From Pristionchus mayeri (Eukaryota; Nematoda; Chromadorea; Rhabditida; Neodiplogasteridae): a DNA stretch of 64,000 nt. Each line of letters begins with the position of its first letter. Position 1 is the stretch's first letter. The DNA lies in contig BTRK01000005.1 in NCBI GenBank assembly GCA_036245805.1, positions 2,356,001 through 2,420,000 on the forward strand. Reading direction: 5' to 3'. A program made the translations under genes and the position numbers. Positions 51,601-57,495 of this stretch are shown here, in pieces. The notes under the pieces were generated by a model. That model worked only from the letters and a program-made list of their open reading frames with translations, was not told where the DNA came from and made no database searches.

Positions 51601-54600
51601 TCGAACTCTATGTGAAAAGTTACGCCAAGAACAATCTAAGTTTATTTTTCATTTTACGGCCCAAGGTTAGTTCTCTCAGATAGTCACTCATTTAACCATC
51701 ATACAATGACAAAATACTTCATCGGGGAAAAGAATGACAAATTGGGCTTGAGGAATAAAACATTTTCGCTCACCGCACATGTTTCCATCGAAGAAAGCAT
51801 TTGTCTCATTACAGACGCACTTATTTGGACCGTCGAGACGCATCCTTTCGATACATTCTGACAAATGCTAGTGATTATAAGCCTAAGATTTGCATCAAGC
51901 ATTCCAATACAAAGATTAGCATCAGAGTGTTGATGCATTTGTTGAATCGAATGTCAGGCCAATTTCTAATAGTTCGAATTTTTGCTCAAAGTCATCTTGA
52001 GGACGCATTCCGCACACAGGTAATTCCAATAAACAAAACATCTAATTATATTTTAAATGATATTGTATCCGACATCGGATGGATGCAGAAGAAAATAAAC
52101 TCGCACTTGTGCACTTCCCGATCTCATCCGTGGTGAATGTGGTGTAGCACAAGCATTTGCCAGCGGCGATGTTGTATTCCCCGTTCGTGCAGGAGATGGG
52201 CTCTATCATTGAACATTTTTTCTCGTAAATATCATGTTCTCATTCATCGTAGTTTCATTATAAGGAGCACACATGATATCATAAATTCAAGTGCACAAGA
52301 AAATAAACATAGGAGAGATAGTAAAATGAACATACGGCAAACGTATTGGTTCTGAAATTCGTGATGCTTTGCGTATTCGCAGGGGGCCACATTCCAGAAG
52401 CCATTGGTGCAGATACCTAACATATTTTATACCATTATAAATTTTAAAATTGTTTGGAAAAAATTATTCGTCATGATTAGATATATTAATCTCCTCACGT
52501 GTGCAAACTCCGGTGGATTGATCTCGCTGGTATCCGGGATTGCATTGACATCCCTTTTCCGGATCGAAGAATCCGTTCGGCGTGCAAACGGGCTGTTCTG
52601 CAATTGCGGATGCTTATTTAAATATTGCGTAATTAAAAAATAGCATTTCATCCATATGACAACTCACGACATGTGTACTCGTTGACTTTTTCGTAGTATG
52701 GTAGACATTCACACTTGTTTCCAATTGTCACTGTGCCTGGTCCGCAAGTGACTGAAAATAATAAGAATCGGGGTCGCAAACCGAAATTAATTACAAAGGT
52801 TTGAAAATAAATTATACATTAAAACAGTAAGGTCCGCTAACGTAAATGCTTACTGGGTATAGGTGTGCACACTCTTGTGGCTTCGCTGGTATCCGGGATT
52901 ACATTCACATCCCTTTGCAGGATCGAAGAATCCATTCGGCGTACAAACGGGTTGTTCTGCAATTGGGGAGGCGTAGTTAAATGTTGCACCATACACAATT
53001 TACATTTCATGTATATTACAACTCACGACATGTGTAATCATTGACTTTGTCGTAGAACGGCAGGCACACGCATGTGTTCCCATTCGTCACAGTGCCTGTT
53101 CCACAAGTGACTGAAATAATTGTGATTTGGGGCTTTAAATAAATGTTGTTTTTAGGACAATTAAGATAATATAATGGATAATTTGTTCTTACCAATGCAC
53201 ATTTCAGAGATTGGATCGTAGCGGTCTGTATGGTTGCAAAGGCAGCCAAACATAGGGTTGAAGGTACCCCAGGTGCAACGCGGTTGTCCTGAACAACAGT
53301 TCTGTATGAATCTGGCATTATCATCACGGAGGGATGCCCAAATACAAAACGTGGGTCAAATGTATGATGGTCGTTTTACAAATATATATGTTATCGTCAT
53401 TCCTTGGCCAGTGACGTTTCAAGAAATGACTCTTTGTGCTACGTGATCTTTCACTGATCTAACCGATTAGAGCAAATTAATTATGAATAGAACATGTTCA
53501 TTCGAAGCCATCCACGTACATGGGCTGTCAGTTAAGCAACTTACTGCATTCAGTATCTCCGGTGCCGATATAATGATTTTTGCACACGCATCTTCTTCCA
53601 TCGAAGTGAGCGTTTGGGACGCAGGAGGGAACTGAATGCAATCATTACCACGAATTGTTTTGTTACTAAGCAGATGCATTCATTTTTGAGTGCGAGTCCA
53701 CCCCTTATGCGAGGTTTGCTTGATCACCCGGAACTTGCAGCATAGATTACATAACTATGAATAAACCATACGGCAGTTTCCGTAGATGTCTGGAGTGAAC
53801 CCGACGGCGCAGATGCAATTGTCCAAGTTGTCGCGCACTTGGTTGGCGTTGCATTCTACAATGAAAATAATTAAATTTTATAATTGTGATATGTTTGTTA
53901 AGATTTGCATCGCTCATATATCATGTAAGTGGCCAAATATTACTGATGGCGCAGATTCCGCTCGGCTTTAGCTGTTCGTATCCATCGATGCACATGCATG
54001 TGCCGGTGCCATTAGCGCGGATCATGTTGCAGGGGCATTGTGTAACAAAATAAGCACACTAATATGCAATATATGATTAGCAGCTCATGGCTACGCGGCT
54101 CAAAATCGAGTAGGATAGTACTAAAAATTGGATCCTTCTCCAGAATTTTCAATTAATTTTGACGCATAAGATTTTACGAAAAAAATTCGTTTACTTTTCA
54201 AATATAATCAAATGGTTCCAATCAAGTCAACTTCAGCAACACTTTCAAATAACGACTGCTTACTGAGAATGCAGCTCCCATTCACCAGTTCGAAATTGCC
54301 TATGCACTCGCAAAGGCCGGAAGATGCTCGAGCTTGCCCTTGGGGACACTCTGAATCGCGCTATTTATTTATGTGATAGTGTATGTTCTAATCTGGTTGA
54401 ATACATTAATATATCAGTAACAACAATACTGCGTTGTTGTATTTCTGAATTTGTCAAGTAATCGATCGAAAGTGTCTCCTTTCCAACTCGAAAAAATACA
54501 GCAGCACAGGGCGAAAGTGTTGGCAAAAAATCAACACTTTCATGCCGTTTGAAGCTTTAAGGGCACTTGAGATTCAAATTCGAAAAAAAATCGTTTCCTC

Positions 54601-56431
54601 ACGTTGTGCCTTACCAAATCCAATGCTCAGATCAAAAATCAAAGGTCAATGAATGATAATAATAAAATCACTGACCCGGCAGACAGGTGTTGTTGTTGAA
54701 GCGTATGTAGCCGAATTTACACTCACACGCAAGCGATATGGGGTTGAGCACTTCGTTGCAGGAACAGTCCGCTGAGATTTAGAATATATTTTTTTAAAAT
54801 ATTAAAAAAAAAATTTCTGCTGCTTGCCAGAAAGAAGAAAACGAAATATTACATGTCTAATCCTAATATTAAGGTTAAAAATATTCACTTGGAGCAGCAT
54901 TGGCAGCACCCGGAAGGGCGCCCGGTGGAAGAACTGCTCCCTGCAAAATAGAACGCGATAGGACGTTCTACAAATTTGACTTAGCGGAAGGCCGTGCATA
55001 AAACCTGAAATATTAACGATTTTTGAAAGTTTTAATTTAAAGTTATGGTTTTCCTTTTATTAAAAGTTGGATACGGTCTGAGTGGAATTGACAGATGAAT
55101 AATCTCTCGAAAATCTGGTTAAAATCTCGCACTTTGCCATCGTCGCTCGTCTCGGATTTCCCACTCGGGTCCATCGTGTCTATAATGATCGGAGTCGTGG
55201 TCGTTGTTGTCATCTCTGAGGGGTTGACGCGATTTTTTATTTCTTACATTTTTCCTTTTTCAATTAATGCATTATAGGTATGTAGAAGGCGTTAGGCTTA
55301 GGCTAAGGCTTGAGCTGGAACATCACTTACTCGCGAGGTCTTTTAGTCCTTTGATGACAGAATCGCCAAAAGCGTCGACTAGTCCGGTGATGACAGAGAG
55401 GATGGGCAAATTGTTTATTTTTTCGTCGGTCGGTTCTTTCGAGCCAGAAGTCTGGAAGTTTGATTACGAGTTTTGTGTATGTGGCACGATTTTCAAACAA
55501 ATACAAGTAAGCACTTAATCACGAAAAGATGGAGTTCAACTTTGTAACACATGTACACTATCCATTGTCATTGTGTACACTCGTTCTTTCAATAATTCAG
55601 TGTGTTTGTTTGTTATTTCCTTCGGAAGACCTACATTAGGGGCAGTAGTGTTGGTTGAATTCTTCAAGATAACAGTAGTCGTCGTGGAAGGAGTGGTAGT
55701 GGTAGTAGATGATGAAGTCGAATTGCTGAAAGCTCTTGAACGTACGTTTTCAAGGATGGATTCCAGGGAAAAGCTGACAATCTCTTCGTGCAGAGCTGCT
55801 TTGATTTACGAATTGGGTACCTCTCATTCGAGCCCACAGTTGTTGTGGTTGTCGATGGAGTAGTAGGGGTAGTAGTTGTAGTAGAAGAAGAAGTCGAATT
55901 ACTGGAAAATATTTATTCTACATTTGTTCCTGTATATGCTGCCTAGACAAGTTTAAATACAGAGCGACGACTGATATTTTTTCTATGAGCTAACATGGGC
56001 GGATTTGGAAATCTCCTAGATTGGGGATTGGACAATTGGGTACCTCTCATTCGATGCTTTATTGATCTTAGTCTTGTTGGAAGCATCGGAGTCGACGGGT
56101 GGCAGAACCGGCGGAGAAATAATCGACTTGTTCTGAGCACTCGATAGCTTGACTCCATCTAGAAGCAAATATAGTTTAGCAGGAATACCGATTCTTCAAT
56201 TCTCAGAGCATAAATGAGCATACTGACGAAGACGTTTAACAACAAAATATTCTCTATTGGGTTATTATATCGATGCCTTTATTCATCATCATCGACGACA
56301 TCATCATCGAGTGCATCGACGACTAAGAAGTTGGAACGTGTAACACTCACTTCCAGGAAGATTCCTCCCTTTGAATCGGTTCGGCCCGACTCGAGAAGGA
56401 GGTTGCCATGTCCACCGTTGGATGAGCTCTT
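20794..56431 (-). CDS. Giant modular Cys-rich extracellular protein encoded by ~60-70 mostly tiny exons (provisional single gene)
   Basis: A minus-strand exon series runs from 56431 down to a TAA at 20794-20796. In coding order it has: Ser/Thr-rich linker exons (56431-54895), about 13 EGF-like exons (54771-51774), about 43 micro-exons each with one short Cys module (51083-27703), and a C-terminal domain (27611-20794) shared with the gene at 17427-19854. Nearly all EGF-like and micro-exons are phase 1-1 and multiples of three, which supports one reading frame through the array. A signal peptide or first exon was not found upstream of 56431. The architecture fits a secreted matrix, cuticle or mucus protein. 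Insertions and a few lesions (27334-21745 gap, 33172-33227, 52853-52956) mean it could be alternatively spliced, split into several genes, or partly dead. Confidence 0.6.
21850..22192. mobile_element. Inverted-repeat element (~340 bp)
   Basis: The left arm (AACGACGGGGGTACGACATT...) is repeated in reverse complement to about 22192, with arms of about 115-120 bp. The small frames in it are arm translations, not genes. Confidence 0.75.
22292..22470. repeat. Solo arm of the 48890-51008 foldback family
   Basis: ACCGGCTTTTAGG, a tail with GCGGAAAAATATTTTAAG and AAACTTTTATG match in order the arms at 49040-49170 and 50750-50880. This looks like a lone terminal repeat of the same family. Confidence 0.65.
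22671..24676. mobile_element. 2-kb foldback palindrome
   Basis: AAGAGAGGAATCGGGA at the left matches TCCCGATTCCTCTCTT at the right. The arms of about 0.9 kb pair with scattered mismatches around a centre near 23660, which contains a G+C-rich GCGCGCTA-type core related to 385-480. Overlapping frames such as 24352-24726 read through the arms and are not credible genes. Confidence 0.8.
25138..26374 (+). mobile_element. Mariner element, copy 1
   Basis: Inverted ends TTGGGGTGTCCGGAAAGTTC and complement are flanked by TA. The length is 1237 bp. It is nearly identical to the copy at 31234-32475. It lies within the repeat-filled gap of the giant gene's C-terminal domain. Confidence 0.92.
25298..26310 (+). 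pseudogene. Mariner transposase pseudogene (copy 1)
   Basis: Two frames together cover a mariner transposase. The N-terminal part (to about 25558) has the mariner helix-turn-helix (YRLGRSVKEA) and GEFGLDDQPRSGRPP. The rest, from about 25636, has the DD34D catalytic motifs TDEKW, MDNARPH and HPPYSPDLSPCDY, with 34 residues between the last two aspartates. Compared with copy 2, four bases are missing near 25550 and a CAA has become TAA near 25634, so it is dead. Confidence 0.9.
26540..27055. repeat. Two adjacent hairpins
   Basis: 26540-26905 is an imperfect palindrome centred near 26722 (AACCTTCCCT pairing with AGGGAAGGTT). 26892-27050 is an almost perfect palindrome with arms of about 75 bp (CTGCGTGAAAAGTTAGAGAA and complement) and a short loop near 26970. 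Neither has coding sequence. Confidence 0.75.
27703..33396 (-). CDS. Giant gene, micro-exon block C
   Basis: Exons (plus coordinates): 33349-33396, 33172-33227, 32786-32821, 31111-31158, 30201-30260, 30103-30141, 29992-30033, 29765-29812, 29551-29607, 29275-29310, 29100-29153, 28552-28596, 28260-28322, one near 28094-28140, 27847-27888 and 27703-27774. Each encodes a single module of the form x-C-P-x-G followed by about 8-14 residues and C, such as VCPTGYILSDDRKKCDR or DCPYGRNAQGSCYS. All but two are multiples of three and phase 1-1. The exon 33172-33227 is 56 bases and changes frame internally, as if one C were lost from a CCCC run. The one near 28094 could not be phased. A mariner and a hairpin lie between 31158 and 32786. 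Confidence 0.7.
31234..32475 (+). mobile_element. Mariner element, copy 2
   Basis: It has the same TTGGGGTGTCCGG ends as copy 1, is flanked by TA at 31232-31233 and 32476-32477, and is 1242 bp long. It is inserted in a giant-gene intron between the micro-exons at 31111 and 32786. Confidence 0.92.
31396..32411 (+). pseudogene. Mariner transposase pseudogene (copy 2)
   Basis: The N-terminal two thirds are open (from 31384/31396 to about 32010) and include the helix-turn-helix and TDEKW. One base is missing near 32011 (GCCCTGGC against GCCCCTGGC in copy 1), and a TGG has become TAG near 32309. MDNARPH and YSPDLSPCDY follow in the next frame. It is dead, but by different lesions from copy 1. Confidence 0.9.
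32481..32641. mobile_element. 160-bp hairpin MITE
   Basis: GTGAGAATAGAATGCGTA at the left pairs with TACGCATTCTATTCTCAC at the right, and the arms continue for about 70 bp. It abuts the mariner copy at 31234-32475. Confidence 0.8.
33462..37185 (+). mobile_element. RTE-clade non-LTR retrotransposon (copy 2, different subfamily)
   Basis: It is inserted antisense in the giant gene. The 3' end is an ATG microsatellite (about 37152-37180). TACGAG occurs at 33456-33461 and 37186-37191, a candidate 6-bp target duplication. Removing the element rejoins a host sequence that reads as an acceptor, a 27-base phase 1-1 segment and a GTACGT donor. The 5' UTR (33462-34128) has a TTTG-repeat tract at 33996-34036 and GATCAAAGATC motifs. 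The exact 5' end is inferred. Confidence 0.8.
34129..37077 (+). CDS. RTE-type endonuclease/reverse transcriptase polyprotein
   Basis: An uninterrupted 982-residue frame; a second start at MKLKRKECARIG is equally possible. Residues about 22-270 are the endonuclease: IGTLNIGTL, CVQEIRWRG, SAYAPQVG, GGDWNGHVG, QIDYLLMRK and a QHKPVVCD end. The reverse transcriptase (about 520-800) has YRGIKLISHTMKILE, VFLDLEKAYDRTPR, GVHQGSALSPLLFISVLD and the catalytic YADDLCL. The C-terminal part has RRDRDHPCQRI and TGRRPVGRPKMSW, common in this RTE branch. It is quite different from the ORF at 3161-5905, so two RTE lineages have recently been active. The intact frame suggests a young copy. Confidence 0.92.
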   Translation: MLKRRDSVSTVLHSHMKLKRKECARIGTLNIGTLSGRLMELVDMMMRRKIDVLCVQEIRWRGDESRFVNGYQVVCSEGDGLKNGVAVVLSPRFTECLIEVERINERFLRVKLDLAGENICIISAYAPQVGLDKRMKEDFYARVNEMMDSMKEEKTVILGGDWNGHVGKEAEIFGDGTVHGGKGYGRQNVDGLRLLEFAQQHHLAVLNTMFEKRESHLVTYYSGGAKTQIDYLLMRKEDRWRVKDVKVIPSEDTAPQHKPVVCDVKLRGELNGKKVKKLVRIEPKIRWWKLKEKENREAFEREMIVKGALGLDPLNDEMEIDEIWSETKERVLTCARRILGETKGRRKTDKESWFWTDDGVRTATKEKKEAFRKWFRLKSVESRKGYEEKKWECRKVIHEAKMRACDDLYERLDGPDGEQEVYRLAKCRDRMKKDIKEVKSIYDRKGMILRRADEVKERWREYFDELLNVEKPQALLREGEEIDEEVLDWSLEVVRWAIGRCPWRKAYGPDKIPVDAWKAVRETGVWWLARLFNRILRGKRMPDDWRKSEIVTIYKGKGDVRDCGNYRGIKLISHTMKILERCVDRRLRVIMELNPTQFGFVSGSSTSEPMFLLNQMVERNIEFGQRLYVVFLDLEKAYDRTPRRQIWRSLREKGVPEAYVTLIKEMYEGASAIVRTPFGATREVTIRVGVHQGSALSPLLFISVLDTVLGECLEMAPKCLAYADDLCLMDSDVMRLESKVKEIQRRFKAGGLTLNTRKSELVVIGGGEVRMEDDDGEVIQQVKEFRYLGSMVHECGGSDRDVSNRIRTGWAKFNACSGVLHDKRVRIRLKGKVYRSIIRPAMMYRSENWALTVGLEDRLSVAEMKMARWICRISMRDRVRNQRVRERLGIASIVDKVREKRLRWYGHIKRRDRDHPCQRILQYQPTGRRPVGRPKMSWMKGIRQDFSTKGLTERHTLNRDLWKERTAYPDPARVKRRFYYVE
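37442..37551. mobile_element. MITE-A copy 3
   Basis: This hairpin has the family ends AGAGTTCGAGAAACGATACC and a CCAACTCT terminus. Flanks TTCCTTAT and TTCATTAT are an imperfect target duplication. It lies between the LINE and the first exon of micro-exon block B. Confidence 0.82.
37618..42485 (-). CDS. Giant gene, micro-exon block B
   Basis: Exons (plus coordinates): 42432-42485 and 42362-42415 (exact duplicates), 39526-39582, 39377-39418, 39206-39265, 39105-39143, 39017-39058, 38755-38805, 38625-38675, 38309-38344, 37798-37866, 37715-37753 and 37618-37659. Each encodes one Cys module, such as ECPIDRYYDGKDCR or ACPNGYNRDGICHR. All are multiples of three and phase 1-1. The 37618-37659 exon has this phase only if a GC donor (AAAG/GCTAGT) is used. 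A 2.6-kb palindrome separates 39582 from 42362. Confidence 0.7.
39636..42268. mobile_element. 2.6-kb foldback with nested element
   Basis: The ends AGTCGGTC.GCGAGAAAACGT and complement lie at 39640 and 42268. Arms of about 800 bp (39640-40430 and 41450-42268) pair with few mismatches. The middle, 40433-41334, is a separate element listed next. No coding frame is credible. Confidence 0.8.
40433..41334. mobile_element. Non-autonomous TA-flanked element inside the foldback
   Basis: Inverted ends AGGTTGTCTCAAAAGTTTCTC and complement, flanked by TA, resemble Tc1/mariner ends. The length is about 900 bp. I could not find a transposase in it. Confidence 0.7.
42357..42496 (-). repeat. Perfect 70-bp tandem duplication of a micro-exon
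   Basis: 42357-42426 and 42427-42496 are identical base for base. Each copy holds acceptor, 54-base exon (ECEPGYKPNKDQTLCIKT) and donor. The space between the two exon copies is only 16 bases (GTGGGCACATTTTCAG), too short for a normal intron; reading through it shifts the frame to a stop. Presumably only one copy is spliced in. A recent duplication or an assembly artefact are both possible. Confidence 0.9.
42497..44407. other. Intron without recognised features
   Basis: AT-rich sequence with scattered TACCGTAA/CTACAGTAACC phrases near 42950-43200. No micro-exon, transposon ends or RNA gene were recognised. The short frames here have no family signature. Confidence 0.4.
44408..45682. mobile_element. 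Decayed TA-type element (~1.27 kb)
   Basis: AGGTTGTAACATAAGTTTTG and its complement form inverted ends about 1270 bp apart, the usual mariner length. No catalytic motif survives in any frame that I can read. It lies in a giant-gene intron. Confidence 0.7.
45740..51083 (-). CDS. Giant gene, micro-exon block A
   Basis: Exons (plus coordinates): 51033-51083, 48575-48616, 48265-48318, 48141-48194, 47989-48030, 47358-47396, 47098-47148, 46974-47015, 46874-46927, 46671-46718, 46520-46564, 46286-46327, 45986-46045 and 45740-45781. All are multiples of three and phase 1-1. Each encodes one module with a leading and a closing Cys, such as ACAIGWVRMGDQC or ACDSGTAPNGVCT. Two irregularities: 46520-46564 keeps phase only with a GC donor (GTAG/GCAACT), and 48575-48616 has CCAC instead of CAG before it. 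A 2.1-kb foldback lies between 48616 and 51033. Confidence 0.7.
46152..46272. mobile_element. MITE-B copy 1
   Basis: This hairpin has ends TAGCGTTCTCTT and AAGAGAATCCTA and long arms (TTTTCAGATATGTT and complement). ATTGTCAC occurs on both sides. The right-hand ATTGTCAC is the splice donor of the exon 46286-46327. A relative lies at 61268-61400. Confidence 0.75.
47406..47515. mobile_element. MITE-A copy 4
   Basis: A 110-bp hairpin flanked on both sides by GCTGGAAAT, a perfect 9-bp target duplication. That 9-mer contains the complement of ATTTCCAG, the acceptor of the exon 47358-47396, so the insertion duplicated a splice acceptor. Confidence 0.88.
47634..47941. mobile_element. Inverted-repeat element (~308 bp)
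   Basis: CCAAGGAAAGG at the left pairs with CCTTTCCTTG at the right. The arms of about 90 bp include GGATCAAATTCTAAGAACTT and complement. Confidence 0.75.
48890..51008 (+). mobile_element. Foldback element with long arms and an internal coding region
   Basis: The arms run from about 48890-49485 and 50395-51008 and are reverse complements with few differences (ends CACGTGTATCACGAGTC / GACTCGTGATACACGTG). Between them, about 49486-50394 is single-copy and contains a plus-strand coding frame. AT-rich flanks (ATAAAATATAA / ATAAATATAAA) may be a target duplication. It interrupts the giant gene between two micro-exons. A solo arm of the family lies at 22292-22470. Confidence 0.78.
49918..50259 (+). 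CDS. Zinc-finger-associated protein carried in the foldback (fragment)
   Basis: A 113-residue frame from the ATG at 49918; the same frame is open upstream to about 49780. The upstream part contains a C2H2-like finger (CHC, then LKHLDSGNH, starting near 49834). Downstream, EGWALRFGRKTGRY, KKKFDEY and RDWMTLNQLKNYL resemble a helical module seen, to my recollection, beside zinc fingers in repetitive animal genes; this assignment is inference. Base composition is richer in G+C than the arms. It may be the element's own DNA-binding or recombinase fragment, or a captured host exon. No catalytic domain is visible. Confidence 0.5.
   Translation: MKIRDRALCLYIENIEETCKPVPASPVSDLAKSLKGKAAPELPEGWALRFGRKTGRYPDSTKAFIKKKFDEYTRHNKKLKGDEAERLMRAEKSIQPRDWMTLNQLKNYLNTLH
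51084..51773. other. Giant-gene intron with an unexplained open frame
   Basis: A plus-strand frame of 141 codons (51258-51683) runs through this intron. It has no recognisable domain and its composition is like the surrounding AT-rich DNA. I do not call it a gene. Confidence 0.35.
51774..54771 (-). CDS. Giant gene, EGF-like exon block
   Basis: Exons (plus coordinates): 54676-54771, 54264-54350, 53944-54039, 53772-53855, 53545-53631, 53193-53288, 53027-53110, 52853-52956, 52668-52751, 52499-52597, 52336-52416, 52107-52202 and 51774-51857. Most encode a four- to six-Cys EGF/EB-like module, for example CSCNEVLNPISLACECKFGY or CTPNGFFDPEKGCQCNPGY, with phase 1-1. 52499-52751 and 52853-53110 are a duplicated exon pair. 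In the second pair the first exon is 104 bases, five bases short in the middle, so out of frame. The acceptor before 54039 is AC instead of AG. Confidence 0.75.
54895..56431 (-). CDS. Giant gene, Ser/Thr-rich N-terminal exons
   Basis: Exons (plus coordinates): 56351-56431, about 56047-56160, 55830-55902, 55636-55735, 55330-55452, 55132-55217 and 54895-54945. They encode low-complexity, mucin-like linkers: SNSTSSSTTTTTP occurs in two successive exons, with KMTTTTTTP and a Pro/Ala-rich GAVLPPGALPGAANAAP. One exon (ILSVITGLVDAFGDSVIKGL) is amphipathic and has no Cys. The two SNSTSSS exons are duplicates of each other. The region is probably O-glycosylated and extended. No signal peptide was found in these exons, so at least one 5' exon is missing from my model. 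Confidence 0.6.
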
Positions 56432-57495
56432 CTGAATTCGGTTATTCAAAATTAAATCAGCAGTTCAGGGCAATGATGAAACCATCAATACACCATTGTC
56501 ATTGTCAATACATTGTCATTGACAATGGTCCTAGAAAATAGCAACTACAGTAATATCACTTCGCGTTTTTCGTGAAGAAAAAAAAGGATACGAAGAAAGA
56601 TGCATCTTTGTTGAAGATGCGCTACTCAACCTACATTCAATTTTCTTTCGAATATTGTACATCCTCCATGAATCTGCACACGTTTCCTCTGTGAAAAAAT
56701 ATCATTGTTGAGGCAAATATGCTCAGGGAATTGCATTCTCCTACACATTTTTTTATATAAAAGTGCGCTGGTATTAGTATCGCGAGTTGTGTATGAAGCC
56801 ACTGTGTCGTTCTCTCTGCATTACTGGTCATAATGGACGTGAGGGAGAGATGGTGAGAGGGAGAAACTAGAGAGAGAGCGGGTGCAGTGAGAAAGGGAGA
56901 TGGGGGAGAGAAAGGAGAGAGTGGGATGAGGGAGAGAGGACAGATGACGAAACTCCGGTCATTTCTCCCCTCGTGGAAGCCGAGAAGGGAGCTCGCAGCG
57001 GCTGGCACTAATTATATTCTTCTTCTTTCTGGCATTGTTGTTTACACCCCTTGTGAAGTGCTGATTTGTTCAATTCCCAACTAGTGTGGAATGCGATTCC
57101 ATTTTTTTGTATATTTTATCATTTGTTGTATTGCTTCCGTCATTGCTTTCCCTTCGCTAGCCACTGTCTCACTCCCTCTCATTGATTCGGTCCTCTCAAT
57201 TTCCCCATGCCGGTCTCCATCTCCCCTTCATTCCTCTCCTTATGTTTCCCTCTCTCACTCCCTTCGTCGATGATGTAATTTGAGGCTGTATTAGCGTGGA
57301 TATCGCCTCATTTGCAATTTTTTTCCATTGTTCATAATGTTAAATATTTTGATTTTGTTTGCATAAAAACGTGTTGAATATAACAACTAGCCTCTTCTTT
57401 CCGCATCTTCTTTTTTCCCGTGATGTTACCACATGCGTTAGCACTTTGTGTACTACTTCATCGAGTATAATCATTAGAACATATCATATTTGTAG
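56432..57495. other. Divergent intergenic region
   Basis: This lies between the first recognised exon of the giant gene (-) and the start of the F-box-like gene (+). It includes a small CATTGTCATTG hairpin at about 56494-56530 and a GAGAGGG-rich tract at about 56840-56940. A 60-codon plus frame at 57091 starts like a signal peptide (MRFHFFVYFIICCIASVIAF), but has no partner exon that I can find. Confidence 0.45.

Noticed and set aside
51258..51683. 141-codon plus frame in a giant-gene intron
   Set aside because: It has no recognisable motif, AT-rich composition and no splice or start context; chance is likely.
57091..57273. Signal-peptide-like 60-codon frame
   Set aside because: The hydrophobic start is suggestive, but the rest is low-complexity Ser/Pro from a CT-rich tract and no continuation exon was found.
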